Shown one piece after another: positions 1 to 7,007 of a stretch of DNA of 11,252 nucleotides. The translations under genes were made by a program, and so were the position numbers. This stretch comes from Xanthobacteraceae bacterium (GTDB taxonomy: Bacteria; Pseudomonadota; Alphaproteobacteria; Rhizobiales; Xanthobacteraceae): the NCBI GenBank assembly GCA_030036975.1, contig JASHSE010000582.1, positions 1 to 11,252 of the forward strand, read 5' to 3'. Position 1 is the stretch's first letter; every line of letters begins with the position of its first letter. Below the pieces are notes generated by a model. That model had not been told where the DNA came from, did no database searches, and saw only the letters and a program-made list of their open reading frames with translations.

Positions 1-2
1 AG

Positions 3-1331
3 CAACAGCTTGAGATTTGGCGCCAACAGGCAGTCGATTATTTTGTGCGGGAAGGATATCGGGCGGTCACCGAACGATTGACGATCGCCTTGGATCACAT
101 GGCGCCGCTGATATATTATGTCGGTCTCCATTGCTTCTCCAATTTTTACAACGTGGGAAAGTCGGGTTTCGATCTGGAAACGTCTATCGATGTCGTATTT
201 CGGCATGTCGCGGAACAGAAAGAGCGCAGCGAATCGCGACAGCTTGCTTTTGTGTACTGCCTTGCACTCCTGCTGGCTTCCGGCACCTATACTCGGCTTG
301 AGGAATTAAATTCAGCGCAGATAAATCCGACCGTGATAGGGGCGTTCTTCGCAGCGAAACTCCGATTTTACCAAGCGCGGTTTCCCGTGCTGTCGGCCGA
401 CGTTGCCGGTTTCGACTCCTTATCCCTGCCGAGGAAAGCGGAAGTCTTGGCGGCTATTCGAACGCAAATGATGGAGAAGTACAAATTTGTTCGGGTCGTG
501 AACGGGGTGAATCTGAGGAAGAAGGAGGACATTTTACCGCTTAACGTTTGGGAAGACGACGCGAGCAGCCTGGAAAAGCGGCTTGACGGCATCCCTGTCA
601 CCGCATCGGCTTCAGCCAAGATCGCAGGGGGCCATCAGGGTAAATTATTCGGCCGCGGACTGATTGCCGCCGAGACGTCGAAGTTTCTGTCCGACCTGGA
701 GCACCTGATTGACGTCGTCGTTAGCGACGTTGTGTCCTTGACAAGATCCGACTTCGGCATGACGCGCGGGCTTCGCGATCTTGCATCCTTCATCGATGCC
801 CTTCAGTTGGACGATCATGAAGCCGTCTGGGGCTGGAGTCAGGAGGAATATTTTTGCCATGTTGTCCCCGGACAGCAAATGGTCGAGACGATCGAGATGC
901 CGCGTTTGCGCGGCGTATTGAATGCCATTTCATCGCGAATGAGGTTTAACTCATGGCATTACATTCCAAGCCATTTTTCCACCAAGCCGCCGAACAGCAA
1001 GCGAGATTGGTTTCATGCCCCGGGAATGGCGGACCTGGCCGAGTGGTCTGACATGCATCACACCGGGCACGTTCATGCGTCGGTTCGCTACAGCATTCGA
1101 TCTCCGGCGCCGCTCAGGATACGTGACAAAGAACGAGCGGGCCTGATCGATCTGCGCGTCATGCGTCAGCGCGGGGAACCCTACACGAAGGCCGATCTTG
1201 CGGTGACCGTTGAGTATACAAGGTTGCTTCAGCGTTTGTATCAGACTGTTGTGGACGAGTATGAAAGGAATGGCACTCGATTCAGATTCCGATTTGGCGG
1301 GAAGGACTGGATCAACGCAGCCTACGCGTAA
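3..1331 (+). CDS. Hypothetical protein, 5'-truncated by window edge
   Basis: I do not recognise this protein. The frame is open from the first complete codon at position 3 with no ATG before a GTG at 45, and the residues before that GTG (QQLEIWRQQAVDYF) look like normal protein, so the gene almost certainly starts upstream. 442 residues are visible before the TAA. I see no signal peptide or clear membrane segment, so it looks soluble and cytoplasmic. The middle is mixed alpha-helical in character. The C-terminal third has a histidine- and tryptophan-rich stretch (RDWFHAPGMADLAEW, then DMHHTGHVHASV) that could be a conserved or metal-binding site, but it matches no motif I can name. The tail is basic and aromatic (RFRFRFGGKDW). 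Base composition is unusual for the window: three 60-base lines I counted were 45, 48 and 63% GC, against 73% for a line in the large gene at 7310-10717. This suggests a transferred or accessory gene. That it is a real gene is fairly sure; its function is unknown. Confidence 0.75.
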   Translation, partial: QQLEIWRQQAVDYFVREGYRAVTERLTIALDHMAPLIYYVGLHCFSNFYNVGKSGFDLETSIDVVFRHVAEQKERSESRQLAFVYCLALLLASGTYTRLEELNSAQINPTVIGAFFAAKLRFYQARFPVLSADVAGFDSLSLPRKAEVLAAIRTQMMEKYKFVRVVNGVNLRKKEDILPLNVWEDDASSLEKRLDGIPVTASASAKIAGGHQGKLFGRGLIAAETSKFLSDLEHLIDVVVSDVVSLTRSDFGMTRGLRDLASFIDALQLDDHEAVWGWSQEEYFCHVVPGQQMVETIEMPRLRGVLNAISSRMRFNSWHYIPSHFSTKPPNSKRDWFHAPGMADLAEWSDMHHTGHVHASVRYSIRSPAPLRIRDKERAGLIDLRVMRQRGEPYTKADLAVTVEYTRLLQRLYQTVVDEYERNGTRFRFRFGGKDWINAAYA

Positions 1332-1828
1332 ATTTTCCTCACTTGGTTGATCAAGCTAGTCCGTACTCGACGACTTCCGCACAGCCGCATTTCCGAGCAC
1401 CGGACATGGCCGCTTGGCTTCGGTTGCACGCGCTTTAGCAGCGACAAGCGCACTCGCAGAGCAGAAGTCTCAGCCGCAACCGTCCGGCTGCGGCCCGCGG
1501 CTTTGTCGCGGCAGCAGCGTTGTTCCGGCGGCCGGCCGGCTTATGCAACGCCGTCGGGCTGGGCGAAAATAGGATGTGCAGGAAAAGCGTCCGGTCGGCA
1601 ATTTCCCGGGAGCCTTCTCGCATCTCGCCGTGACCGCCAGGGCGTACAACTTAACGCCGATCAGTTGCTGCACCCGCTCGCCTGGAACGAGCATGCCCTG
1701 GCCCGAAGAACGCACCGCAGCGGCGGATTGACGCATTGGCCCGCCGCCGTCGTTAACGCTTGGCGGCACCGTCGAGATTCGCGGGCCGCCGCTTGTTTTG
1801 CACTGCACCGCCGCGCCGGAGCGCCGGC

Positions 1829-1849
1829 CCGGAATGGCCTTCATTCCGG
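1829..1849. other. Perfect 8-bp hairpin upstream of transporter operon
   Basis: CCGGAATG (1829-1836) and CATTCCGG (1842-1849) form a perfect 8-bp stem around a 5-nt loop. It lies about 180 bases before the binding-protein start. No T-run follows in either direction, so it is not a classic intrinsic terminator. It may be half of a palindromic repeat, an operator, or a 5'-leader structure. The structure is certain; its role is not. Confidence 0.4.
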
Positions 1850-2014
1850 CAATATGCGATGCTTTCTGTTGATTGAAACAAAAAGCTGCGCCACAAAGCA
1901 GCGCAAGAAGGGCCAAAGCGGTTGCCGGAGCAGCGGATGCGCCGCGGTGGCCGCCGATCCGGCGGCCAGGAACGGCCAGCCGGACCACTGGCTCGGCTAA
2001 TACGAGGGGCGAAC

Positions 2015-2022
2015 AGGGAGGA
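2015..2022 (+). promoter_or_regulatory. Strong ribosome binding site of the binding-protein gene
   Basis: AGGGAGGA lies 5 nt before the ATG at 2028. It is a near-ideal Shine-Dalgarno sequence and fixes this start. It contrasts with livH, which has no recognisable site, and fits the usual excess of binding protein over permease. Confidence 0.8.
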
Positions 2023-2027
2023 AGATC

Positions 2028-3242
2028 ATGAAACGACTCTATTTGCTTGCGGCCGCCGCGGCCGCCACGGCGTTCGCCGCAACGTCCGCTCTTGCCGAAG
2101 ATACGATCACGGTTGGCTTCACTGCGTCGCTGACCGGGCCGCTGAACGTCGATTCCGCCGGTCAGCAGCGCGGCTACGAATTCTGGCGCGACGAGGTCAA
2201 CGCCGCCGGCGGCATCAAGGTCGGCGGCAAAAGCTATAAAGTAAAGTTCGTCACCTATGACGATCAGTCGGTCGGCGGCCGGGTGCAGCAGCTCTACACG
2301 CGGCTGATCAATCAGGACAAGGCCAACTTCCTGTTCAGTCCGTATTCGTCCGGCCTGACCGCGCCGGCCACGGTGATTACCGAGCAGTACGGGAAAATCA
2401 TGATCGACTCGGGCGGTGCCGAGGAAAAGCCGTTCGAGACCGGCAACAAATATCTGTTCATGGTGATCACCTCGGCGAGCCATTATCTGTCCGGCGCCAT
2501 CGACGCCCTGAAGAAATACGATCCGCACGCCAAGCTGGCGCTGGTCTACTCGGACGATCCGTTCTCAAAAGCGGTGCTTGCAGCCGCCGCCCAGCAGGCC
2601 AAAGCCGCCGGACTCGAAGTGGTGATGGACGAATCCTATTCGCCTTCGACCACCGATTTCGGCCCCATCGTCAACAAGATCGTGTCGTCGAATGCCGACG
2701 CATTCCTGGGCGGCGGCCACTATTCCGACGGCGCCACGCTGGCCCGGCAGATGCACGATCAGAAAGCGAACATGAAATGGATATCGATCCTGGTGGCGCC
2801 GGCCGATGACAAGTTCGCCGAGCTCGGCCCGGCCGCCTTGGGCGTGACTGTGCCGTCGCAATGGGAGCTGCAGGTCAACTTCAAGCCGCAATTCGGGCCG
2901 ACCACGGCGCAATTCGCCAAGGCGTTCATGGATAAAATGCACGCCAAGGCGGACTATCACGCGGCTTCCGGCTACACCGTCGGCGTCGTCTTGCAGCACG
3001 CCATCGAACAAGCCGGCTCGATCGAGACCGACAAAGTCGCCGCCGCGCTCAACGCAACCGACATCACGACGTTCTTCGGCCGCGTCAAATTCGCCACCGA
3101 TCCCGGCCATCACGGCCTGCAGGCCGCGCACCAGATGGTGCTGGCGCAGTGGCAGATGGTGAACGGCAAGCTCGGCCGGCAGGTGGTTTGGCCCGAGGAA
3201 GCCAAATCCGCTCCGATCATGTTTCCGATCAAGCAACAATAA
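2028..3242 (+). CDS. livK: Liv-type ABC transporter substrate-binding protein
   Basis: This is the periplasmic solute receptor of a HAAT-family ABC importer; it captures ligand and passes it to the LivHM permease. The 404-residue precursor has a textbook Sec signal peptide: a basic start (MKR), an alanine-rich hydrophobic core, and an ALA|ED cleavage site after residue 23, with no lipobox cysteine. The mature protein opens with the family hallmark ITVGFTASLTGPL, then GYEFWRDEVNAAGGI and VKFVTYDDQS. LALVYSDDPFS in the middle begins the second lobe of a type I periplasmic-binding fold. Length is close to E. coli LivJ/LivK (about 370) plus modest insertions. The start is fixed by the strong upstream ribosome binding site. 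It leads the transporter operon. Ligand cannot be read from sequence: this family also covers aromatic acids, amides and urea, so branched-chain amino acids are only the default. The symbol denotes family, not proven substrate. Confidence 0.93.
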   Translation: MKRLYLLAAAAAATAFAATSALAEDTITVGFTASLTGPLNVDSAGQQRGYEFWRDEVNAAGGIKVGGKSYKVKFVTYDDQSVGGRVQQLYTRLINQDKANFLFSPYSSGLTAPATVITEQYGKIMIDSGGAEEKPFETGNKYLFMVITSASHYLSGAIDALKKYDPHAKLALVYSDDPFSKAVLAAAAQQAKAAGLEVVMDESYSPSTTDFGPIVNKIVSSNADAFLGGGHYSDGATLARQMHDQKANMKWISILVAPADDKFAELGPAALGVTVPSQWELQVNFKPQFGPTTAQFAKAFMDKMHAKADYHAASGYTVGVVLQHAIEQAGSIETDKVAAALNATDITTFFGRVKFATDPGHHGLQAAHQMVLAQWQMVNGKLGRQVVWPEEAKSAPIMFPIKQQ

Positions 3243-3299
3243 ACCGCAGGCCGGTGGACATGCCGTCGGCCACCACGCCGGCTGCCAATATTTGTTTTT

Positions 3300-3422
3300 C
3301 CTCTCCCCGGAGGGGAGAGGTCGAGCGAGCGAAGCGAGCAAGCGGCGAGGGGGTTCGGATGCGGCAGATTTTTCTGAAACTTCCGAACCCCCTTACCCCA
3401 ACCCTCTCCCCTGCGGGGAGAG
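3300..3422. repeat. Composite palindromic (REP-like) element between binding protein and livH
   Basis: This is a dense set of inverted repeats. Hairpin one is CCTCTCCCC-GGA-GGGGAGAGG (3300-3320). A larger hairpin pairs GGGGGTTCGGA (3349-3359) with TCCGAACCCCC (3382-3392) and has an inner CAGA-TTTT-TCTG hairpin at 3365-3376. Hairpin three is CTCTCCCC-TGC-GGGGAGAG (3404-3422) and repeats the arm sequence of the first. Between them lies a GAGCGAGCGAAGCGAG stretch. Such ctctcccc/ggggagag elements are familiar as dispersed intergenic repeats in Bradyrhizobium-like genomes. Transcribed, the structure could protect or end part of the mRNA and so favour binding protein over permease; that role is inferred. 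Confidence 0.85.
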
Positions 3423-3480
3423 CAAGCGCACTGCGCCCGCGCCGCGTACCTCGATCTAAATTCATTTTGCCTTAGCCCGC

Positions 3481-4347
3481 ATGCTTGGCGTACTCGCTTC
3501 GATCATTGACGGCGTGCTGGTGGGACTGGTCTACGGCCTTGCCGCCATGGGTTTGACGCTGATCTGGGGCGTCATGGACGTCATCAACCTGACCCATGGC
3601 ACTATGATCGTCGCCGGCATGTTCGGGCTTTATGGCTTGGCGAGCGCAGTCGGCGCGCCGCCCTATCTGGCTTTGCCGCCGGTCCTGATCGGCGGCTTTT
3701 TGGCCGGCGTGCTGCTCTATTGGGTGGCCGTGCATCGCATGGTCGGGCGGCCGCCGCTGATGAGTCTGTTGTCGACGTTCTCCATCAACCTGATGCTGAT
3801 TGGGTTGGGTACCAGCATCTGGGGTACCGCCCTGTTCAACGTAGAAGTAGCGCTGCCCGGCTTCAGCCTCGGCCGCTATACCTTCCCCGGCGCGCATATT
3901 CTCGCCGCAGTGCTGGCGGCATTGATCGCCGCCTCTCTATATTTGTTCCTGCAACGATCGCGCCTGGGCAAGGCCGTGCGCGCCGTGGCCAACAACCGCG
4001 AAGCGGCGGAACTGGTGGGCATCCCGACGACCCGCGTGCTCGCCATCACGGTCGGCTGTGGCGTGGCCATCGCCGGGGTCGCCGGCATGCTGATCGGCAC
4101 GCTGTTTCCCTTCACGATCCTTTCCGGCGACAGCTATCAGCTCAAGAGCTTCGTGGTGACTGCGCTCGGCGGCTTCGGCAATCCGGTGGGCGCACTGTTT
4201 GCCGGCATCGCGCTCGGCGTGCTCGAGGGGGCGGTCACTCCGTTCGTGCCGGTGAGCTGGACCCTGGTGATCGAATTCGCACTGTTCGTGCTGGTGCTGG
4301 TCGTCTTTCCGGGCGGCATATTTGCGGCGCGGCGCGGAGCACTGTGA
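3481..4347 (+). CDS. livH: Branched-chain amino acid-type ABC transporter permease LivH
   Basis: This inner-membrane permease subunit pairs with LivM to form the transport channel. The 288 residues are strongly hydrophobic with about eight membrane segments. The N-terminus has the LivH hallmark GLVYGLAAMGLTLIWGVMDVINLTHG. The cytoplasmic coupling loop that contacts the ATPases is RLGKAVRAVANNREAAELVGI at about residues 161-181. The C-terminal ALGGFGNPVGALFAGIALG and VFPGGIF are also typical. Length is near E. coli LivH (308). The start is secure because an in-frame stop lies at 3457-3459 and ATG 3481 is the only ATG before the conserved N-terminus. No Shine-Dalgarno sequence is visible; the repeat ends 58 bases upstream. 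The stop overlaps the livM start by one base (TGATG), so the two are translationally coupled. Identity is sure; substrate is not. Confidence 0.95.
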   Translation: MLGVLASIIDGVLVGLVYGLAAMGLTLIWGVMDVINLTHGTMIVAGMFGLYGLASAVGAPPYLALPPVLIGGFLAGVLLYWVAVHRMVGRPPLMSLLSTFSINLMLIGLGTSIWGTALFNVEVALPGFSLGRYTFPGAHILAAVLAALIAASLYLFLQRSRLGKAVRAVANNREAAELVGIPTTRVLAITVGCGVAIAGVAGMLIGTLFPFTILSGDSYQLKSFVVTALGGFGNPVGALFAGIALGVLEGAVTPFVPVSWTLVIEFALFVLVLVVFPGGIFAARRGAL

Positions 4348-5324
4348 TGCCGCTCGTGCGCCTCATGCGCCGTCCGTTTTTTTGGATCCTTGCGCTCGCC
4401 ATTGCGGTGTTCGCGTTGGCGCCGGTTTTCGGCAACAACGTCGCGCTGCGGGAGGCCCTGATCCTCGATGCGGTGTATATCACGCTCGCCAGCAACCTCA
4501 ACCTGATGCTCGGCTATGCCGGCTACATCAATTTCGGCAGCATCGTGTTCTTCGGCCTGGGCGGCTATACCTGCGTCTGGCTGGTGAATTCGTACCACTG
4601 GCCGCTGGGCGCGAGTCTGCTTGTCGCCGGTGTTTGCGTCAGTGTGCTCGCTCTGATCTTCGGCCTCGGTATCCTGCGGCTGCGCGGCGCCTTCTTCGCG
4701 CTCGCCACCGTCGGCATCGTCGAGGCCGTCCAGGCCTTTGCCGAGAATTTCACGCCGTGGGGCGGATCATCGGGCATTTACCTGTCGGGCGACATATTTA
4801 CGCCGCTCGGCGGGCCCGCACGCGCGCTCTGGGTCATTTATTTCATGATGGTCGCCGTGATGGGGCTCTCGCTCTACTTGAGCTACGCCATCAAGAGTTC
4901 GAAATTCGGCCTCGGCCTGCTCGCCATCGGCCAGAACGAAGACGCCGCGGCCATTCTCGGCGTGCCGACGCCGCTCTATAAGGCGTTGGTCTATAGCGCT
5001 TCCGCGTTCCTGCCCGCCATTGCCGGCGGGCTATATTTCTTCAAGAGCGCCTTCATCCAGCCTTCCGATGCGTTTGACCTGACCCTCTCCACTGAGGCGC
5101 TGGTGGTCGCCATGCTGGGCGGGCAAGGCACGGTCGCCGGCGTCGCGATCGGCGCCTTTCTTTACGAGGAGCTGCGAGGCTATCTCTTGACCTCCTCGAT
5201 GTTTGCGAATTTCCAGCTGTTCGTATCGGGCGCGCTGCTGCTGCTCATCGTGTTGTTCTTTCCCGGCGGGCTGATGGGCTTCATCTATCGTCACTTCCCG
5301 CGCACCCAGAAGGTGCTGGAATGA
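4347..5324 (+). CDS. livM: Branched-chain amino acid-type ABC transporter permease LivM
   Basis: This is the second permease subunit, inner membrane, 325 residues. The frame is open far upstream inside livH, but the real start is ATG 4347, which overlaps the livH stop in TGATG; an adjacent in-frame GTG at 4344 is a less likely start. Hallmarks are LASNLNLMLGYAGYINFGSIVFFGLGGYT near the N-terminus (LivM signature LxxGYAGxxxxG), GILRLRGAFFALATVGIVE, TPWGGSSGI, a coupling loop with QNEDAAAILGVP at about residues 196-207, and MLGGQGTVAGVAIGAF towards the C-terminus. It is shorter than E. coli LivM (425) because it lacks that protein's long N-terminal extension, as most homologues do. The end overlaps livG by 4 bases (ATGA), which implies coupled translation and balanced subunits. 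Confidence 0.95.
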   Translation: MPLVRLMRRPFFWILALAIAVFALAPVFGNNVALREALILDAVYITLASNLNLMLGYAGYINFGSIVFFGLGGYTCVWLVNSYHWPLGASLLVAGVCVSVLALIFGLGILRLRGAFFALATVGIVEAVQAFAENFTPWGGSSGIYLSGDIFTPLGGPARALWVIYFMMVAVMGLSLYLSYAIKSSKFGLGLLAIGQNEDAAAILGVPTPLYKALVYSASAFLPAIAGGLYFFKSAFIQPSDAFDLTLSTEALVVAMLGGQGTVAGVAIGAFLYEELRGYLLTSSMFANFQLFVSGALLLLIVLFFPGGLMGFIYRHFPRTQKVLE

Positions 5325-6073
5325 GCGTGCTGCTCGATCTGCGCGAAGTGAGCAAGCGCTTTGGCGGGCTGCAGGCGGTGAGGAACCTGAGCTTTGACGT
5401 GCGCCAGGGCGAGATTTTGGGCCTGATCGGACCGAACGGCGCCGGCAAGTCGACGCTGTTCAACCTGATCAACGGCGTGTTCGCGCCCGATCACGGGCGC
5501 ATCATTTTCGACGGCATCGACATCACCGGCGAACGGCCCTATCGCGTCGCGCGCTATGGCCTCGCCCGCACCCATCAGATCGTGCAGCCGCTCACCAACC
5601 TGACGGTTCTGGACAACTGCACCGTCGGAGCCTGTTTCGGCCGCAAAAACCTGCCGCTGGCCCGCGCCCACGAGGCCGCGCGCGAGGCCATTGCCATCGC
5701 CGGTCTGGAGAACCGCGCCGCCATGCTGGCGCTGAACCTGACCATCGCGGAGAAGAAGCGCCTCGAACTGGCGCGCGCGCTCGCCGCCCAGCCCAAGCTC
5801 TTGCTGCTCGACGAGGTGCTGTCCGGCCTCAACCCGACCGAGGTCGAGCACATGATCGGCGTCGTGCGTCGCATCCGCGAGCGCGGCGTCACCATCCTGA
5901 TCATCGAGCATTTGATGCAGGCGATCATGGGCCTGTCGGACCGCATCGTCGTGCTCAATTTCGGCCAGAAACTCGCCGAGGGCTTGCCGGCCGAAGTCGC
6001 ACGGCATCCGCAGGTGATCGAAGCCTATCTGGGCGATCCCAAACTCGCCGCCGAACTGCAGGGGGCCGGCTGA
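5321..6073 (+). CDS. livG: ABC transporter ATP-binding protein LivG
   Basis: This is one of two cytoplasmic ATPases that power the LivHM channel. It has 250 residues, close to E. coli LivG (255). Walker A is GPNGAGKST at about 37-45, the Q-loop region RTHQIVQPLTNLTVLDN is near 83-99, Walker B is LLLLDE at about 160-165 and the switch histidine is in IIEHL near 197. GLNPTEVEHM (169-178) is typical of LivG D-loops. The signature segment reads LTIAEKKRLELARAL (140-154) instead of the usual LSGGQ-type sequence. Some LivG-like proteins of rhizobia share an LTxAxxKRLE version, so this probably marks a subfamily rather than damage; the RLELARAL continuation is intact. It starts by a 4-base overlap with livM. 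A repeat, not livF, follows directly. Confidence 0.93.
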   Translation: MSVLLDLREVSKRFGGLQAVRNLSFDVRQGEILGLIGPNGAGKSTLFNLINGVFAPDHGRIIFDGIDITGERPYRVARYGLARTHQIVQPLTNLTVLDNCTVGACFGRKNLPLARAHEAAREAIAIAGLENRAAMLALNLTIAEKKRLELARALAAQPKLLLLDEVLSGLNPTEVEHMIGVVRRIRERGVTILIIEHLMQAIMGLSDRIVVLNFGQKLAEGLPAEVARHPQVIEAYLGDPKLAAELQGAG

Positions 6074-6100
6074 TGGGCACGAGCGTGCAGTCAACCGCTC

Positions 6101-6177
6101 GTCCCCGCGAAAGCGGGGACCGAGCCCTCGCCGGCAAGCGCCGCGTTGTTGCGCTGGATTCCCGCTTTCGCGGGAAT
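6101..6177. repeat. Palindromic repeat pair between livG and livF
   Basis: Two hairpins share a core. GTCCCCGC-GAAA-GCGGGGAC (6101-6120) is a perfect 8-bp stem on a GNRA tetraloop. ATTCCCGC-TTTC-GCGGGAAT (6158-6177) is a second perfect 8-bp stem. The inner CCCCGCGAAAGCGGGG and CCCGCTTTCGCGGG are inverted relative to each other, so the element is an inverted pair of related palindromes about 37 bases apart. Its right half, translated in one frame, gives WIPAFAGM, a peptide well known from mis-annotated repeats. The element widens the livG-livF gap to 138 bases where these genes are usually nearly contiguous. Confidence 0.85.
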
Positions 6178-6201
6178 GAGCGGAAGTGCGGCTCTTCACA
6201 C

Positions 6202-6205
6202 GGAG
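6202..6205 (+). promoter_or_regulatory. Ribosome binding site that decides the livF start
   Basis: GGAG lies 6 nt before ATG 6212. The only longer option, ATG 6146, lies inside the palindromic repeat and would add 22 residues of repeat-derived peptide with no homology to LivF. The site therefore supports 6212. Confidence 0.65.
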
Positions 6206-6211
6206 CGTGCC

Positions 6212-6928
6212 ATGGCTGAGACGCTGCTTTCCGTCGAAGGCCTTGAGACCGGCTACGGCGAAGTGCAGGTGCTGTGGGGCGTGTCGCTCAAGGCCGGCCG
6301 CGGCGAACTCACCGCCATCGTCGGCGCCAACGGCGCCGGCAAGACCACGACCATGCGCGCCATCGCCGGCACCATAACGCCGTGGCGCGGCCACATCACG
6401 TTCGGCGATGAGGACGTGACGCGGCTGTCCACCCACGACAAGGCGGCGCGCGGCTTTGCGCTGGTGCCCGAGGGCCGGCAATTATTTTCCAAGATGACGG
6501 TGGCCGAAAACCTCGAGCTCGGCGCTTTCTCCAAACGCGCGGCGCGCCAATACGCGCAGCGCCGCGACGAGGTTTTTGCGCTGTTTCCCCGGCTCGCCGA
6601 GCGGCAGCGCCAGGTCGCCGGCACGCTGTCGGGCGGCGAGCAGCAGATGGTGGCGATCGCGCGCGGCCTGATGTCCGGTCCGTCCATCCTGATCATCGAC
6701 GAATTATCGCTCGGCCTCGCCCCGGTCGTGGTCTATCAGCTGTTTCAGACGCTGAAGAAACTGAAAGAGGGCGGCCTCAGTATTCTGCTGGTCGAGCAGA
6801 ATGTGCACCTCGCGCTCGCCGTAAGCGACTACGCCTACGTCATCGCCGAAGGCCGCCTGTTCACCGAAGGCGCCCCGCAAAAACTCGCCACCATGCCGGA
6901 GATACGGAAGGCGTATCTCGGGCTTTAA
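6212..6928 (+). CDS. livF: ABC transporter ATP-binding protein LivF
   Basis: This is the second cytoplasmic ATPase of the importer, partner of LivG. From ATG 6212 it has 238 residues, matching E. coli LivF (237). Walker A is GANGAGKTT at about 38-46, VPEGRQLFSKMTVAENL (85-101) is the LivF form of the Q-loop region, the signature is LSGGEQQ (139-145), Walker B is LIIDE (160-164) followed by LSLGLAP. The switch position reads LLVEQN, with glutamine in place of histidine, which is normal for LivF. The longer in-frame start at 6146 is rejected because its extension is translated repeat. The gene ends the transporter operon; only a hairpin repeat and a gene remnant on the other strand follow. Confidence 0.95.
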   Translation: MAETLLSVEGLETGYGEVQVLWGVSLKAGRGELTAIVGANGAGKTTTMRAIAGTITPWRGHITFGDEDVTRLSTHDKAARGFALVPEGRQLFSKMTVAENLELGAFSKRAARQYAQRRDEVFALFPRLAERQRQVAGTLSGGEQQMVAIARGLMSGPSILIIDELSLGLAPVVVYQLFQTLKKLKEGGLSILLVEQNVHLALAVSDYAYVIAEGRLFTEGAPQKLATMPEIRKAYLGL

Positions 6929-6938
6929 TCTGTAGGAT

Positions 6939-7007
6939 GGGTTGAGCCCTGGCGAAACCCATCATCAAACCGTCACGCTGCATGATGGGTTTCGCTCCGC
7001 TCAACCC
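6939..7007. repeat. Large imperfect hairpin repeat after livF
   Basis: Nested inverted repeats form one hairpin. The outer arms are GGGTTGAGC (6939-6947) and GCTCAACCC (6999-7007). The inner arms are GCGAAACCCATCAT (6952-6965) and ATGATGGGTTTCGC (6982-6995), a perfect 14-bp stem. The loop is 16 nt. GATGGG...GCGAAACCCATC elements are common dispersed repeats in this kind of genome. It begins 10 bases after the livF stop, so it probably also marks or stabilises the 3' end of the operon mRNA, though no T-run follows. Its right arm overlaps the end of the dehydrogenase remnant at 7001-7051. Confidence 0.85.

Larger units (their letters stand above)
1332..2027. other. Long intergenic region, no convincing gene
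   Basis: About 700 bases separate the unknown gene from the binding-protein gene. Plus-strand open frames here have poor, arginine- and alanine-rich composition and look like chance frames in GC-rich DNA. On the minus strand a frame runs antisense from inside the binding-protein gene down to 1470. Its last 88 codons from an ATG at 1736 (peptide begins MRQSAAAVRSSGQG) have reasonable amino acid composition and GC-rich third positions, but no recognisable domain and no clear ribosome binding site. The region also holds GC-rich inverted repeats (1721-1767 and 1829-1849). The promoter of the transporter operon should lie here, but I could not pick convincing -35/-10 boxes. An old gene remnant is possible. 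Confidence 0.5.

Noticed and set aside
1347..2000. 217-codon plus-strand open frame in the gap before the binding-protein gene
   Set aside because: Composition is dominated by arginine, alanine and serine with no domain, no ribosome binding site and no hydrophobic pattern; typical chance frame in GC-rich DNA.
3300..3422. CRISPR-like array, considered because of repeated hairpins
   Set aside because: There are only two copies of the terminal hairpin, they are palindromic with no regular repeat-spacer unit, and no cas genes are present.
3720..4346. Upstream extension of the livM frame into livH
   Set aside because: The extension is an out-of-frame reading of livH; LivM homology and hydrophobicity begin at ATG 4347.
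5291..6481. 396-codon minus-strand open frame across livG and livF
   Set aside because: It is antisense to two ATPases with all motifs intact and includes the translated palindromic repeat (SRESGNP-type peptide).
6939..7007. Classic intrinsic terminator after livF
   Set aside because: The stem is strong but no U-tract follows in either direction; it fits a dispersed palindromic repeat better, though it could still affect mRNA ends.
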